A stretch of DNA of 64,000 nucleotides, taken from contig NZ_PJMU01000001.1 of the NCBI RefSeq assembly GCF_002846395.1, positions 248,001 through 312,000 on the forward strand. The letters run 5' to 3'. The position numbers were made by a program, and so were the translations under genes. This document shows positions 23,350 through 31,820 of this stretch, in pieces. Below the pieces are notes generated by a model. The model had not been told where the DNA came from. It made no database searches and saw only the letters and a program-made list of their open reading frames with translations. The number at the start of each line of letters is the position of its first letter. Positions within the stretch are counted from its first letter, which is position 1. Source of the stretch: Pontibacter ramchanderi (GTDB taxonomy: Bacteria > Bacteroidota > Bacteroidia > Cytophagales > Hymenobacteraceae).

Positions 23350-25640
23350 TTCAGTGCTCCCTCTTTGTAGTTTTCTTTTCTAATCGCCTTATTATTGCTG
23401 TCCAGATAAGTGGTTCTGCCATTTCGAAGCCCATTCTTAATCTTTCTTTCCTCTTTTAGCCCTGCAGTAGCATCGTAGTAAACAAACTCACCAGAATAAG
23501 GCTGACCTGCCAGTGTGCGGTACTTCTCGCTGTGGGCTTGCCCTTTCTCATAGTTCAATTCCATCACCACCTGCTGGCTTGGATAGGTATAAGTCCATTG
23601 ACCTATTTTGTCTTCCTTGAGATACTTGCCTGTGATCAGCGACTCACCAGCCGGGGTGGTCATTTTGTATTCTCCGTCTTTGTAACCATAAACTTTACTG
23701 GAGGTGATGCCTGTTAGATTAAGGAACAACCTTTCAAAATCATTATGATGAATCTTTTCCTGCCTGAAAATTCTGTATTCCTGTGAAACGATCTTATCAT
23801 CAAAATACTCTGACTGTCGACATATGAAGCTGCTTGAGTTTTCATTGTAAATCTCATACCTATTCATGATCTTCTCACCGGCAGAGTCATAAATGGTTAG
23901 GTCTCTTAAATCACCGTTTTCAAAAATTTTCTTTTCAGCAGGTTTACCAAGCTCATTCCATTCTATTAACTCACCGTTTAGTTTGCCTGCACGAAAATGG
24001 GAAGTTGTAAGGATTAGGTTCCTATCAAAATAAGAGATCCATTTACCCTCTTCTTTGCCGTTCTTATATTCTCCTGCATAGTAAAGCCAGGAGCGGGAAT
24101 CGTCAGGATTGTTGTGAATATAGCCTTCTAGCCATTGACCATGCTTTTCATCATTCAGATAGGAGCCTTTGTCGACTAATATATTTGTTGAGTCCCTATA
24201 CTCATAATCGCCATTTTTTAAATCGTCTTTATAAAATGTCTTCACCAGGGCCGGGAAGGCCTTATAAGTAATAATTTGTCTTCCTTGTGAATTGTCTTCT
24301 ACTTCTTCCATGAAGAAATACCGCTTTTCTAAGCCGTTTTTCTTATCGTTCGAATAGTTAGATTCAAGCATTACTTGTCCGCTACGGCTGCCTACCGGGA
24401 TGAAATATGACCAAATACCTTCTCTTTTGTCATTGGCATAGCGGCCTTCTTTAAGCTTTGTTAGCATATAATAGTAAGTCCATTTGCCATGCTTTAGTCC
24501 ATTGTTGTATTCGCCTTCACAATCAGTATCCCACACAAAGTCTTGTTCACCGGTTTCGGTATCCGTTAACTTCAGCTTAACTTTTCTTTTATAAGGTCCG
24601 TGTAGTTTCCCATTAGCATAGGTTGCTATTTGAAGAGAGTCGCTCCCTATGAACTCCTTAGCCTCTCCATGCTTTAATCCATCTTTGTAATGCCAGTATT
24701 CGAGAGGTTCTTCTTGACCGTCTGCTACATAATAGCTGGTCCATTTCCCGCTTTTCTTCCCGTCTATGGTCGAACCAACTACTTTTATCGTAGGTTTTTC
24801 GGTCTCCGAATCATAGTAATAGTCAATAAAATTTCCTGTTTGTACTCCATTCACATATTCCTTTTCCTCAGAAAGCAGACCTCCTTCATAGATTTTAGCA
24901 AGACCATGTACTTCACCATTCAGCATAGTATATTCTGCTGTTTTGTCACCATCTTCATCGAATTCTACAAACTTGCCGTTGCCTTTACCATTTAAGTAAT
25001 TACCCTGTTTTTGTAATTGGCCATTATCATAGTAGGACTTAAATGCACCATGCAATTCACCATCCTTAAGCGTATACTCTGCTTCTATCTCGCCATCTTC
25101 ATGATAACTTGTTTTCTTGCCATTATTGGGGTCGTACACTCCGGCTTTCTTGATGACAGTAATTTGGTAGGCAGTAATGCTGCGCTCTGACCAGTCATCG
25201 TCTTCTCTTTTCTCAGTATTGATTTTAACGAGATGGGAGTTGTTGGCATACGTTGAGATTAACTCGTTGTCTTCTATAGCACTGCTTACAAGCTTATAAC
25301 CTGAAGAGGTAATAGAGTTGGCGATAAGGGTATAGGCAGGTTTATTAAAAACTGTATAAGTCACCTTGTTAGGATGCCCTTCATAAGTAAATAACTTAAA
25401 CCAGGCATTTGCTTTATCACTGTAATAGTCCTTATTGTAAGACCAGGTGATGGTATTGTAGTTATAGTCATCGCCCTTTTTGGAATCGTGATAAACCCAC
25501 CCTTTGGCTGAAAGCGTAGTATTGACACTTTCCCAGCTTTGCTTGTCGCAAAGGGTTACTAGTTCTTGAAGCGTTAGCTTTTGTGAAAAAGCGTTGGTAG
25601 ATAATAATAGTGTAATCAGTAATGGTAAAAGTGTTTTCAT
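23346..25640 (-). CDS. Secreted MORN/YwqK-type repeat protein, 764 residues
   Basis: A signal peptide (about 1-19, ending TNAFSQ) is followed by an N-terminal domain of about 150 residues and then many repeats of about 22 residues of the form G-x-x-x-G-x-W/F-x-x-Y-x-x-G, for example DGELHGAFKSYYDNGQLQKQ, NGLKHGKWTYY, NDKREGIWSYF and EGKWISYFD. This is the MORN variant seen in the YwqK family, which NCBI names as toxin-antitoxin YwqK antitoxins without much evidence. The repeats probably form a long beta solenoid in the periplasm or on the surface. The gene is coupled to the downstream 444-residue gene by a 4-bp overlap. Confidence 0.8.
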   Translation of the reverse strand: MKTLLPLLITLLLSTNAFSQKLTLQELVTLCDKQSWESVNTTLSAKGWVYHDSKKGDDYNYNTITWSYNKDYYSDKANAWFKLFTYEGHPNKVTYTVFNKPAYTLIANSITSSGYKLVSSAIEDNELISTYANNSHLVKINTEKREDDDWSERSITAYQITVIKKAGVYDPNNGKKTSYHEDGEIEAEYTLKDGELHGAFKSYYDNGQLQKQGNYLNGKGNGKFVEFDEDGDKTAEYTMLNGEVHGLAKIYEGGLLSEEKEYVNGVQTGNFIDYYYDSETEKPTIKVVGSTIDGKKSGKWTSYYVADGQEEPLEYWHYKDGLKHGEAKEFIGSDSLQIATYANGKLHGPYKRKVKLKLTDTETGEQDFVWDTDCEGEYNNGLKHGKWTYYYMLTKLKEGRYANDKREGIWSYFIPVGSRSGQVMLESNYSNDKKNGLEKRYFFMEEVEDNSQGRQIITYKAFPALVKTFYKDDLKNGDYEYRDSTNILVDKGSYLNDEKHGQWLEGYIHNNPDDSRSWLYYAGEYKNGKEEGKWISYFDRNLILTTSHFRAGKLNGELIEWNELGKPAEKKIFENGDLRDLTIYDSAGEKIMNRYEIYNENSSSFICRQSEYFDDKIVSQEYRIFRQEKIHHNDFERLFLNLTGITSSKVYGYKDGEYKMTTPAGESLITGKYLKEDKIGQWTYTYPSQQVVMELNYEKGQAHSEKYRTLAGQPYSGEFVYYDATAGLKEERKIKNGLRNGRTTYLDSNNKAIRKENYKEGALK

Positions 25641-25736
25641 TGATGCTGAAATGGAAAATAGTGAACGTCCTATGTTATAGCGCGAAATTACGGAAGAGAT
25701 TTCTTAGTATAATCAAATTTTGTGACCAGAATAAAA

Positions 25737-26111
25737 TTAATGTTTAGGAGATATAAGCCACTGATAAATAGCATACAATATATAGCCTACCACAAATAAG
25801 CCTCCTAGGTATAGCGCAAGGGTTAAAGCAGTAGTCAGTGCCCAGGATAGAACCATAAGCGCCACATTTGCCACACCTATGCCACCAATCACTAAGCCTG
25901 CGATGCATATGCCTCTTCCTATTTTTCTGAGCGGTACTAGCAGGCTGATAATAAAACCAGCTAGGGCAATACAAGCCCCAAAAAACAATAGCATACCAGC
26001 CTCTGCTACTCCAAAATCATCTTCATCATAATCATAGTCATCGTAAGCCAGGGCCTTGATAGATATGAACAAGGCTGTCAGCAACATAGGGATTGCGTAC
26101 TGATATTTCAT
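25737..26111 (-). CDS. Small integral membrane protein, hypothetical
   Basis: The start at 26111 gives 124 residues beginning MKYQYAIPMLLTALF. A cleavable signal or first membrane helix ends near LAY. It is followed by the acidic DDYDYDEDDFG and three hydrophobic segments (about 38-60, 67-88, 90-112). An upstream extension to 26168 adds a polar stretch that does not fit a signal. The family is not recognised. It lies 96 bp upstream of the MORN-repeat gene on the same strand. Confidence 0.65.
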   Translation of the reverse strand: MKYQYAIPMLLTALFISIKALAYDDYDYDEDDFGVAEAGMLLFFGACIALAGFIISLLVPLRKIGRGICIAGLVIGGIGVANVALMVLSWALTTALTLALYLGGLFVVGYILYAIYQWLISPKH

Positions 26112-26279
26112 AAATAAGGGGAAAGGGTGCGTATTCACTTCGCTTTTAAGAGCAGCGATTTTTTGCACAAGTAAAGGAATTTTATTTAATATTCTAAATA
26201 TTATATGTTACTTTAGAGCGTATAAGTTGCAACATTAAGGCTTTCTCAACATAACCTTAACACAGGCCGTCTAAGCCTG

Positions 26280-26310
26280 TTTCGGGAGAGAATCGATAGC
26301 TGTATCTTTG
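26280..26310 (+). promoter_or_regulatory. Promoter of the type I restriction operon
   Basis: TTTC (26280-26283) and TATCTTTG (26303-26310), 19 bp apart, match the Bacteroidota TTTG / TAnnTTTG pattern and lie 34 bp upstream of the hsdM ATG. Confidence 0.65.
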
Positions 26311-26344
26311 ATAACAAACAAAATTTAGATTACCACTTACCAAC

Positions 26345-27802
26345 ATGTTTGAACAAACCTTTAAGAATATAGACGACATCCTGTACAAGGATTCGGGTGC
26401 GGATAGTGAACTGGATTATATCGGGCAGACCTCGTGGGTGATGTTTCTGCGCTACCTCGACGAGTTGGAGCAGGACAAGGCCGATACGGCGGAACTGGAG
26501 GGCAAAGAGTATACTTATATTCTGGACGAAGAGTACCGCTGGCCGAACTGGGCCATGCCAAAGACTGCCGAGGGCAAACTGGACATACACCGCGCTATGA
26601 CGGGACCAGACTTGGTGCAGTTCGTGGACCAGAAGCTGTTTCCATACCTTGCTGGCTTTAAGCAGAAGAACATCGACAACCCGCAGACCATCGAGTACAA
26701 GATCGGGGAGATTTTCAGTGAGCTGAAGAACAAGATTCAGAGCGGCTACAACCTGCGTGAGATACTGGAGTATGCCGACGAGTTGCCTTTTCGCTCGCAG
26801 AAGGACAAGCACGAGTTGAGCCACCTCTACGAGACCAAAATCAAAAACATGGGCAATGCGGGCCGCAACGGAGGGCAGTACTATACCCCGCGTCCGCTTA
26901 TCAGGGCAATTATCCAAGTGCTGCAGCCGAAGATTGGTGAGCGCGTGTACGATGGGGCTGTGGGCAGTGCGGGTTTTTTGTGCGAAGCCTACGAGTACAT
27001 GAGCCGCGACCGCGAGAACTTAAGCACATCGGACCTGGAGACGTTGCAGACCAAAACCTTCTACGGCAAAGAGAAGAAGAACCTGGCCTACATCATCGGT
27101 ATCATGAACATGATATTGCACGGCATCGAAGCGCCCAACATCATCCATACCAACACGCTGAGCGAAAACATACGCGACATACAGGAGAAGGACCGCTACC
27201 ACGTCATTCTGGCTAACCCGCCTTTTGGGGGCAAGGAGCGACCAGAGGTGCAGCAGAACTTCGACATCAAGACAGGCGAGACGGCTTTCCTGTTTATGCA
27301 GCACTTCATCAAGAGCCTGAAAGCGGGCGGCAGGGCAGGTATCGTTATTAAGAACACGTTCCTGAGCAATTCCGACAATGCTTCGGTGAGCCTACGCAAG
27401 CACCTCCTGGAAAGCTGCAACCTGCACACCGTGCTCGATTTGCCAGGTGGTACGTTCCTAGGGGCGGGTGTGAAAACGGTGGCGCTGTTCTTTACCAAAG
27501 GCGAGCCCACCAGAAACATCTGGTACTACCAGCTGAGCCCCGGCCGCAACATGGGTAAAACCAACCCGCTGAACGACCGCGACTTAGAGGAGTTTTTGGC
27601 ACTGCAGAAAACTAAGCCTGAGACAGAGAAAAGCTGGACTATAAGTACTAGTGACGTTAATCAGAATTATGACCTTCAGGTGAAGAATCCTCATAAAAAG
27701 GAGGAAGTTATATTGCGTGAACCTGTAGAAATAGTTGCGGAGATGAAGCTGTTGGATAAAGAAACTAAAGAAATACTTAACTTAATCTTAGAACTACTAT
27801 GA
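26345..27802 (+). CDS. hsdM: Type I restriction-modification N6-adenine methyltransferase subunit
   Basis: This 485-residue HsdM has an N-terminal helical domain (DDILYKDSGADSELDYIGQT), the AdoMet motif region VYDGAVGSAGFLCEAYEY (about 198-216), and the catalytic NPPFGGKE, the adenine-specific NPP(F/Y). GGQYYTPRPL is a typical HsdM loop. It methylates adenines in the site defined by HsdS. The stop overlaps the hsdS start (27799-27802, ATGA). Codons are GC-rich up to about 27,620, and then the sequence turns AT-rich for the last 60 codons. That points to a recombination boundary inside the gene. Confidence 0.95.
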   Translation: MFEQTFKNIDDILYKDSGADSELDYIGQTSWVMFLRYLDELEQDKADTAELEGKEYTYILDEEYRWPNWAMPKTAEGKLDIHRAMTGPDLVQFVDQKLFPYLAGFKQKNIDNPQTIEYKIGEIFSELKNKIQSGYNLREILEYADELPFRSQKDKHELSHLYETKIKNMGNAGRNGGQYYTPRPLIRAIIQVLQPKIGERVYDGAVGSAGFLCEAYEYMSRDRENLSTSDLETLQTKTFYGKEKKNLAYIIGIMNMILHGIEAPNIIHTNTLSENIRDIQEKDRYHVILANPPFGGKERPEVQQNFDIKTGETAFLFMQHFIKSLKAGGRAGIVIKNTFLSNSDNASVSLRKHLLESCNLHTVLDLPGGTFLGAGVKTVALFFTKGEPTRNIWYYQLSPGRNMGKTNPLNDRDLEEFLALQKTKPETEKSWTISTSDVNQNYDLQVKNPHKKEEVILREPVEIVAEMKLLDKETKEILNLILELL

Positions 27803-29013
27803 AGAGCTGGAAGCTAAAAAGGTTGAGCGAAGTTTGTGATTTTGTAGGCGGTTCACAACCTCCTAAGAGTGACTTCTCATTAGAAGAGAAAGAAGGGTAT
27901 ATTAGACTAATTCAAATTAGGGATTATAAATCTGATGATAATATTGTTTACATACCTAAAGCCAAGGCTAGGAGGTTTTGTGATGAAAACGATATCATGA
28001 TAGGAAGGTATGGCCCTCCTGTATTTCAGATTCTAAAAGGACTAAGAGGCGCTTACAATGTTGCATTGATGAAAGCAGTTCCTGATGAAAGAGTGCTTTC
28101 AAAAGATTATGCTTTCTTATTCCTAAAGTATTCAGAGATTCAAGATTATATTATTAATCTTTCGCATAGAGCTGCGGGACAAACTGGGGTAAATAAGGAT
28201 GCATTAGAGGATTATCCAATTCTTGTGCCTCCTTTAGATGAACAGGAAAGAATTGTTGCTATAGTAGGTGGAGTATTATCTGCTATTGAACAAGCCAAAG
28301 AGAATGTGCAGCGCAACCTCCAAAATGCCAAGGAACTTTTTCAAAGTGAATTGAATAGCATTTTTGCTACTAGAGGTGAGGGCTGGATTGATAATTCAAT
28401 TGAGAGCTGTATAAAGTTTATTGATTATAGAGGTAAGACACCAGTAAAAACTTCTTCAGGTATAAGACTGATAACAGCTAAAAATGTCAAGCTAGGATAC
28501 TTAAACATCGAACCTCAAGAATTTATCCATTCTGATAATTATGATACTTGGATGACACGAGGAATACCAAACTATGGTGATGTTGTTTTTACTACAGAGG
28601 CACCGCTTGCTAACGTCGCACAAATAGACTTAACTGAAAAATTAGCATTTGCTCAACGCATTATAGTAATGCAACCTAATGCTGAAGTTCTTAATCAAAC
28701 TTTTTTAAAATATATGTTACTGTCAGCTCCGATTAGAAAGAAAATTTTGGAAAGAGGGACAGGGGCAACTGTACAAGGTATAAAAGCAAGTTTATTGAAG
28801 AAAATAGAAATATCTTTTCCTCAAAGCTTAGAGGTACAAAACCAAATAGTTGAAAAACTTGATTCTCTTTCAGAGGAATCAAAGAAACTAGAGGGTATTT
28901 ATATGCGGAAATTAGATAGTCTTGAAGAACTCAAGAAGTCTATACTTCAAAAAGCTTTTAGTGGAGAGTTAACAGCAACCAAAGAACTTGAATATGACTT
29001 GGAACGAAGCTAG
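27799..29013 (+). CDS. hsdS: Type I restriction specificity subunit
   Basis: HsdS recognises the bipartite DNA target. The 404-residue protein shows two target-recognition domains (about 1-150 and 195-345). Each is followed by a conserved helical spacer (LVPPLDEQERIVAIVGGVLS and later QNQIVEKLDSLSEESKKLE, then LEELKKSILQKAFSGELT). Both half-repeats are complete, so specificity should be functional. The gene is strongly AT-rich compared with the flanking hsdM body and hsdR, consistent with exchange of specificity genes. The target sequence cannot be read from the protein. Confidence 0.92.
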   Translation: MKSWKLKRLSEVCDFVGGSQPPKSDFSLEEKEGYIRLIQIRDYKSDDNIVYIPKAKARRFCDENDIMIGRYGPPVFQILKGLRGAYNVALMKAVPDERVLSKDYAFLFLKYSEIQDYIINLSHRAAGQTGVNKDALEDYPILVPPLDEQERIVAIVGGVLSAIEQAKENVQRNLQNAKELFQSELNSIFATRGEGWIDNSIESCIKFIDYRGKTPVKTSSGIRLITAKNVKLGYLNIEPQEFIHSDNYDTWMTRGIPNYGDVVFTTEAPLANVAQIDLTEKLAFAQRIIVMQPNAEVLNQTFLKYMLLSAPIRKKILERGTGATVQGIKASLLKKIEISFPQSLEVQNQIVEKLDSLSEESKKLEGIYMRKLDSLEELKKSILQKAFSGELTATKELEYDLERS

Positions 29014-29392
29014 AAATTTGATTGAGAACTCTATAGTTGAGGAAATAAAGCTAGATTATAACTCTCAGTATAGAAAAGTAGTCAGAGCTCAAGGTTTCTT
29101 ATGTAATCGCTACGACTATAATGGTTCTCCTGGATATAAAGTGCAGATAGGTAAGCGTAGCTTTATTGAAATACCTTTTACTATGCTGCAAAACGTCTTT
29201 GAAGAAGCTGTTTCAGCTGATGGTGTCTACAATAAAAACATATTCAGGATTCACTATCCTACAAGAGCAGAGCGGAAAGTCGGACATCCTTGCCATGTGC
29301 ATGTTGTCGGGAAAATATTTGAGAAGGCAGGCGTTGCACTACCTATTGACTCCAAAAATTACAGGATTGTAGACAAAAAAAAGCCCAGATAA
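28994..29392 (+). CDS. Uncharacterised protein between hsdS and hsdR, 132 residues
   Basis: The ATG at 28994 overlaps the hsdS end by 20 bp, and the stop shares one base with the hsdR start (TAATG at 29390). This tight nesting shows it is part of the operon. The protein begins MTWNEARNLIENSI and has a mixed alpha/beta pattern (KVQIGKRSFIEIPFTMLQNV) and a His/Cys cluster HPCHVHVVGK near residue 97. I do not recognise the family. A TTG start at 28988 would add two residues. It may modulate the restriction complex or be a separate small factor carried with this hsdS allele. Confidence 0.75.
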   Translation: MTWNEARNLIENSIVEEIKLDYNSQYRKVVRAQGFLCNRYDYNGSPGYKVQIGKRSFIEIPFTMLQNVFEEAVSADGVYNKNIFRIHYPTRAERKVGHPCHVHVVGKIFEKAGVALPIDSKNYRIVDKKKPR

Positions 29393-31776
29393 TGAACGAA
29401 GCCGAAACCCGCGCCACGTATATTGACCCTGCATTAAAAGCAGCAGGTTGGGGAGTAGTAGAAGGAAGCCGTATCCGCATGGAGTTTCCAATAACCAAAG
29501 GCCGTCTGATAGGCTTTGGACAAAAGGAACCTGCCGTGAAGGCCGACTATGTGCTGCAGTACCGCAACCGCTACCTGGCCGTGATTGAGGCTAAAAAAAA
29601 GTCTTGTGACTATACCGAAGGTGTGGCGCAGGCAAAAAGCTACGCCGAAAAGCTGAAGATACGCTATACCTACAGCACCAACGGCCTGAAGATTTACGGC
29701 ATCGACATGCACGAAGCCACTGAAGGCGATATCACCGCTTTCCCATCGCCCGAAGAGCTTTGGCACATGGTGTTTGGCGAGGAGCAGAAAAACAAGCCGC
29801 AGCAGCTGGAGATAAAAAAGCGCTTACTCGCTATACCTTTCGAAGACAAAGGCGGCGCTTGGCAACCGCGCTATTACCAGGACATCGCCATTACCCGTGT
29901 ACTAGAAGCTGTAGCCGAAGGTCGCGACCGCATCCTCCTTACGTTGGCCACAGGTACAGGTAAAACAGCCATCGCATTCCAGATAGCTTGGAAGCTGTTC
30001 AATGCTAAATGGAACATCAAAGGCGATAACCAGCGCAGTCCCCGCATCCTGTTCCTGGCCGACCGCAACATCCTCGCCGACCAGGCTTTCAACGCCTTTA
30101 GCGCTTTCGAAGAAGACGCCTTGGTACGTATCAGTCCCAAAGAGATAAAGAAGAAAGGCAAAGTGCCCAAAAACGCCAGCGTGTTCTTCACCATCTTCCA
30201 GACCTTTATGAGTGGCCCCAACGGCACGCCCTACTTCGGCGATTACGAACCCGACTTCTTCGACTTCATCATCATAGACGAGTGCCACCGTGGCGGTGCC
30301 AACGACGAAAGCACCTGGCGGGCCATCATGGAGTATTTCAAGCCAGCCTATCAGCTCGGCCTTACCGCCACACCCAAGCGCAAGAAGTTTAATGCCGATA
30401 CCTACAAATACTTCGGCAAGCCCGTCTATACCTACTCCTTGAAAGACGGCATTAACGACGGCTTCCTGACACCTTTCAAAATAAAGCAGATACAAACCAC
30501 TGGCGACGAGTACGTCTATACCTCGGACGACGAGGTGCTGGAAGGCGAAGTGGAAGAAGGCAAGACATACGGCATAGAAGACCAGAACCGCATCATCGAG
30601 ATTATGGAGTTGGAAGCTTATCGTGTGAAGACCTTCATGAGTCTGATTGACCAGAGCCAGAAAACACTTGTATTTTGCGCTTCGCAAACGCATGCACTTG
30701 CCGTGCGCAATCTCATAAACCAGGTGTCCACCAGCAAAAATCCGAACTACTGTCACCGCGTTACCGCCGATGACGGAGAGCTAGGGGAGAAGCAGCTACG
30801 CTATTTCCAAGACAACGAGAAGAGCATACCTACTGTACTCACCACTTCCCAAAAGCTGAGCACGGGCGTAGACGCTCCCGAAATTCGCAACATTGTTTTG
30901 CTGCGCCCTGTGAAGCAAATCATCGAGTTCAAGCAGATAGTAGGCCGTGGTACCCGCCTCTACGACGGCAAAGACCACTTCACGATTTATGACTTCGTGA
31001 AAGCCTACAAGAACTTTCAAGACCCAGAGTGGGACGGAGAACCACTAGAGCCCGAAGAACCAGAGCCAGGCCCTAAGCCACAGCCATGCGAAATCTGTGG
31101 ACATAATCCCTGTATCTGCCCCAAAGAGCCACCAGCACCTTGCACCGTTTGCCGCAACTCGCCCTGCGTTTGCGACGAGCCAGGCAAAAGTATGATTAAG
31201 ATCAAGCTGGCCGATGGCAAAACCAGGTCCTTACAGCACATGGTCACTACCTCGTTCTGGAGTCCTGAAGGTAAACCTATTTCAGCCGAAGAGTTCCTGC
31301 ACAATATGTTCGGTACCTTGCCTGACTTATTCAAGAGCGAAGAAGAACTGCGTGAAATCTGGAGCAAGCCCAGCACCCGCAAAAAGCTACTGGAAGAACT
31401 GAAGGAGCGGGGCTTTGCCAAAGCGCAACTTAAAGAATTCCAGAAAGTGCTTCACGCCGAAGATAGCGACCTGTATGACGTACTGGCCTACGTAGCTTTC
31501 CGCGCCTCCATGGAAGACCGCGACATCAGAGCACATAACGCCAAAATCCATCTGAAGAACTACAACCCCAAGCAGCAGGAGTTCCTCAACTTCGTGCTCA
31601 AGCAGTATGTAAATGATGGGGTTGAAGAACTGGATGAAGAAAAGCTGTCACAGCTCTTAGTTTTAAAGTACAGTGCTATCGCTGACGCAAAGAAAGAATT
31701 AGGTGACATACCAAGTATACGAAATGCCTTTATCGGATTTCAAAGTTACTTGTATGGTAGTAGGGTAGCGGTGTAG
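29392..31776 (+). CDS. hsdR: Type I restriction endonuclease/translocase subunit
   Basis: This 794-residue HsdR has an N-terminal HSDR_N nuclease domain (AVIEAKKKSCDYTEG contains the ExK of a PD-(D/E)XK site), then an SF2 motor with Walker A LATGTGKT, DECHRGG, LTATPKR and the C-lobe motif QIVGRGTRLYDG. The C-terminal part resembles the EcoEI-type R subunit. Between motor and C-terminal domain, about residues 560-600, is a Pro/Cys-rich insert with two copies of a P-C-x2-C-x4-P-C-x-C pattern, a likely zinc-binding linker. It is the last gene of the operon and is GC-rich like the hsdM body. Confidence 0.94.
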   Translation: MNEAETRATYIDPALKAAGWGVVEGSRIRMEFPITKGRLIGFGQKEPAVKADYVLQYRNRYLAVIEAKKKSCDYTEGVAQAKSYAEKLKIRYTYSTNGLKIYGIDMHEATEGDITAFPSPEELWHMVFGEEQKNKPQQLEIKKRLLAIPFEDKGGAWQPRYYQDIAITRVLEAVAEGRDRILLTLATGTGKTAIAFQIAWKLFNAKWNIKGDNQRSPRILFLADRNILADQAFNAFSAFEEDALVRISPKEIKKKGKVPKNASVFFTIFQTFMSGPNGTPYFGDYEPDFFDFIIIDECHRGGANDESTWRAIMEYFKPAYQLGLTATPKRKKFNADTYKYFGKPVYTYSLKDGINDGFLTPFKIKQIQTTGDEYVYTSDDEVLEGEVEEGKTYGIEDQNRIIEIMELEAYRVKTFMSLIDQSQKTLVFCASQTHALAVRNLINQVSTSKNPNYCHRVTADDGELGEKQLRYFQDNEKSIPTVLTTSQKLSTGVDAPEIRNIVLLRPVKQIIEFKQIVGRGTRLYDGKDHFTIYDFVKAYKNFQDPEWDGEPLEPEEPEPGPKPQPCEICGHNPCICPKEPPAPCTVCRNSPCVCDEPGKSMIKIKLADGKTRSLQHMVTTSFWSPEGKPISAEEFLHNMFGTLPDLFKSEEELREIWSKPSTRKKLLEELKERGFAKAQLKEFQKVLHAEDSDLYDVLAYVAFRASMEDRDIRAHNAKIHLKNYNPKQQEFLNFVLKQYVNDGVEELDEEKLSQLLVLKYSAIADAKKELGDIPSIRNAFIGFQSYLYGSRVAV

Positions 31777-31820
31777 TGAGTTTAAATGATTTTTAATTTC
31801 ACCCTTTAACAAACTAAAAT

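Noticed and set aside
29902..30756. 284-codon open frame on the minus strand
   Set aside because: It is antisense to the helicase part of hsdR. The composition is typical of a shadow in GC-rich third positions.
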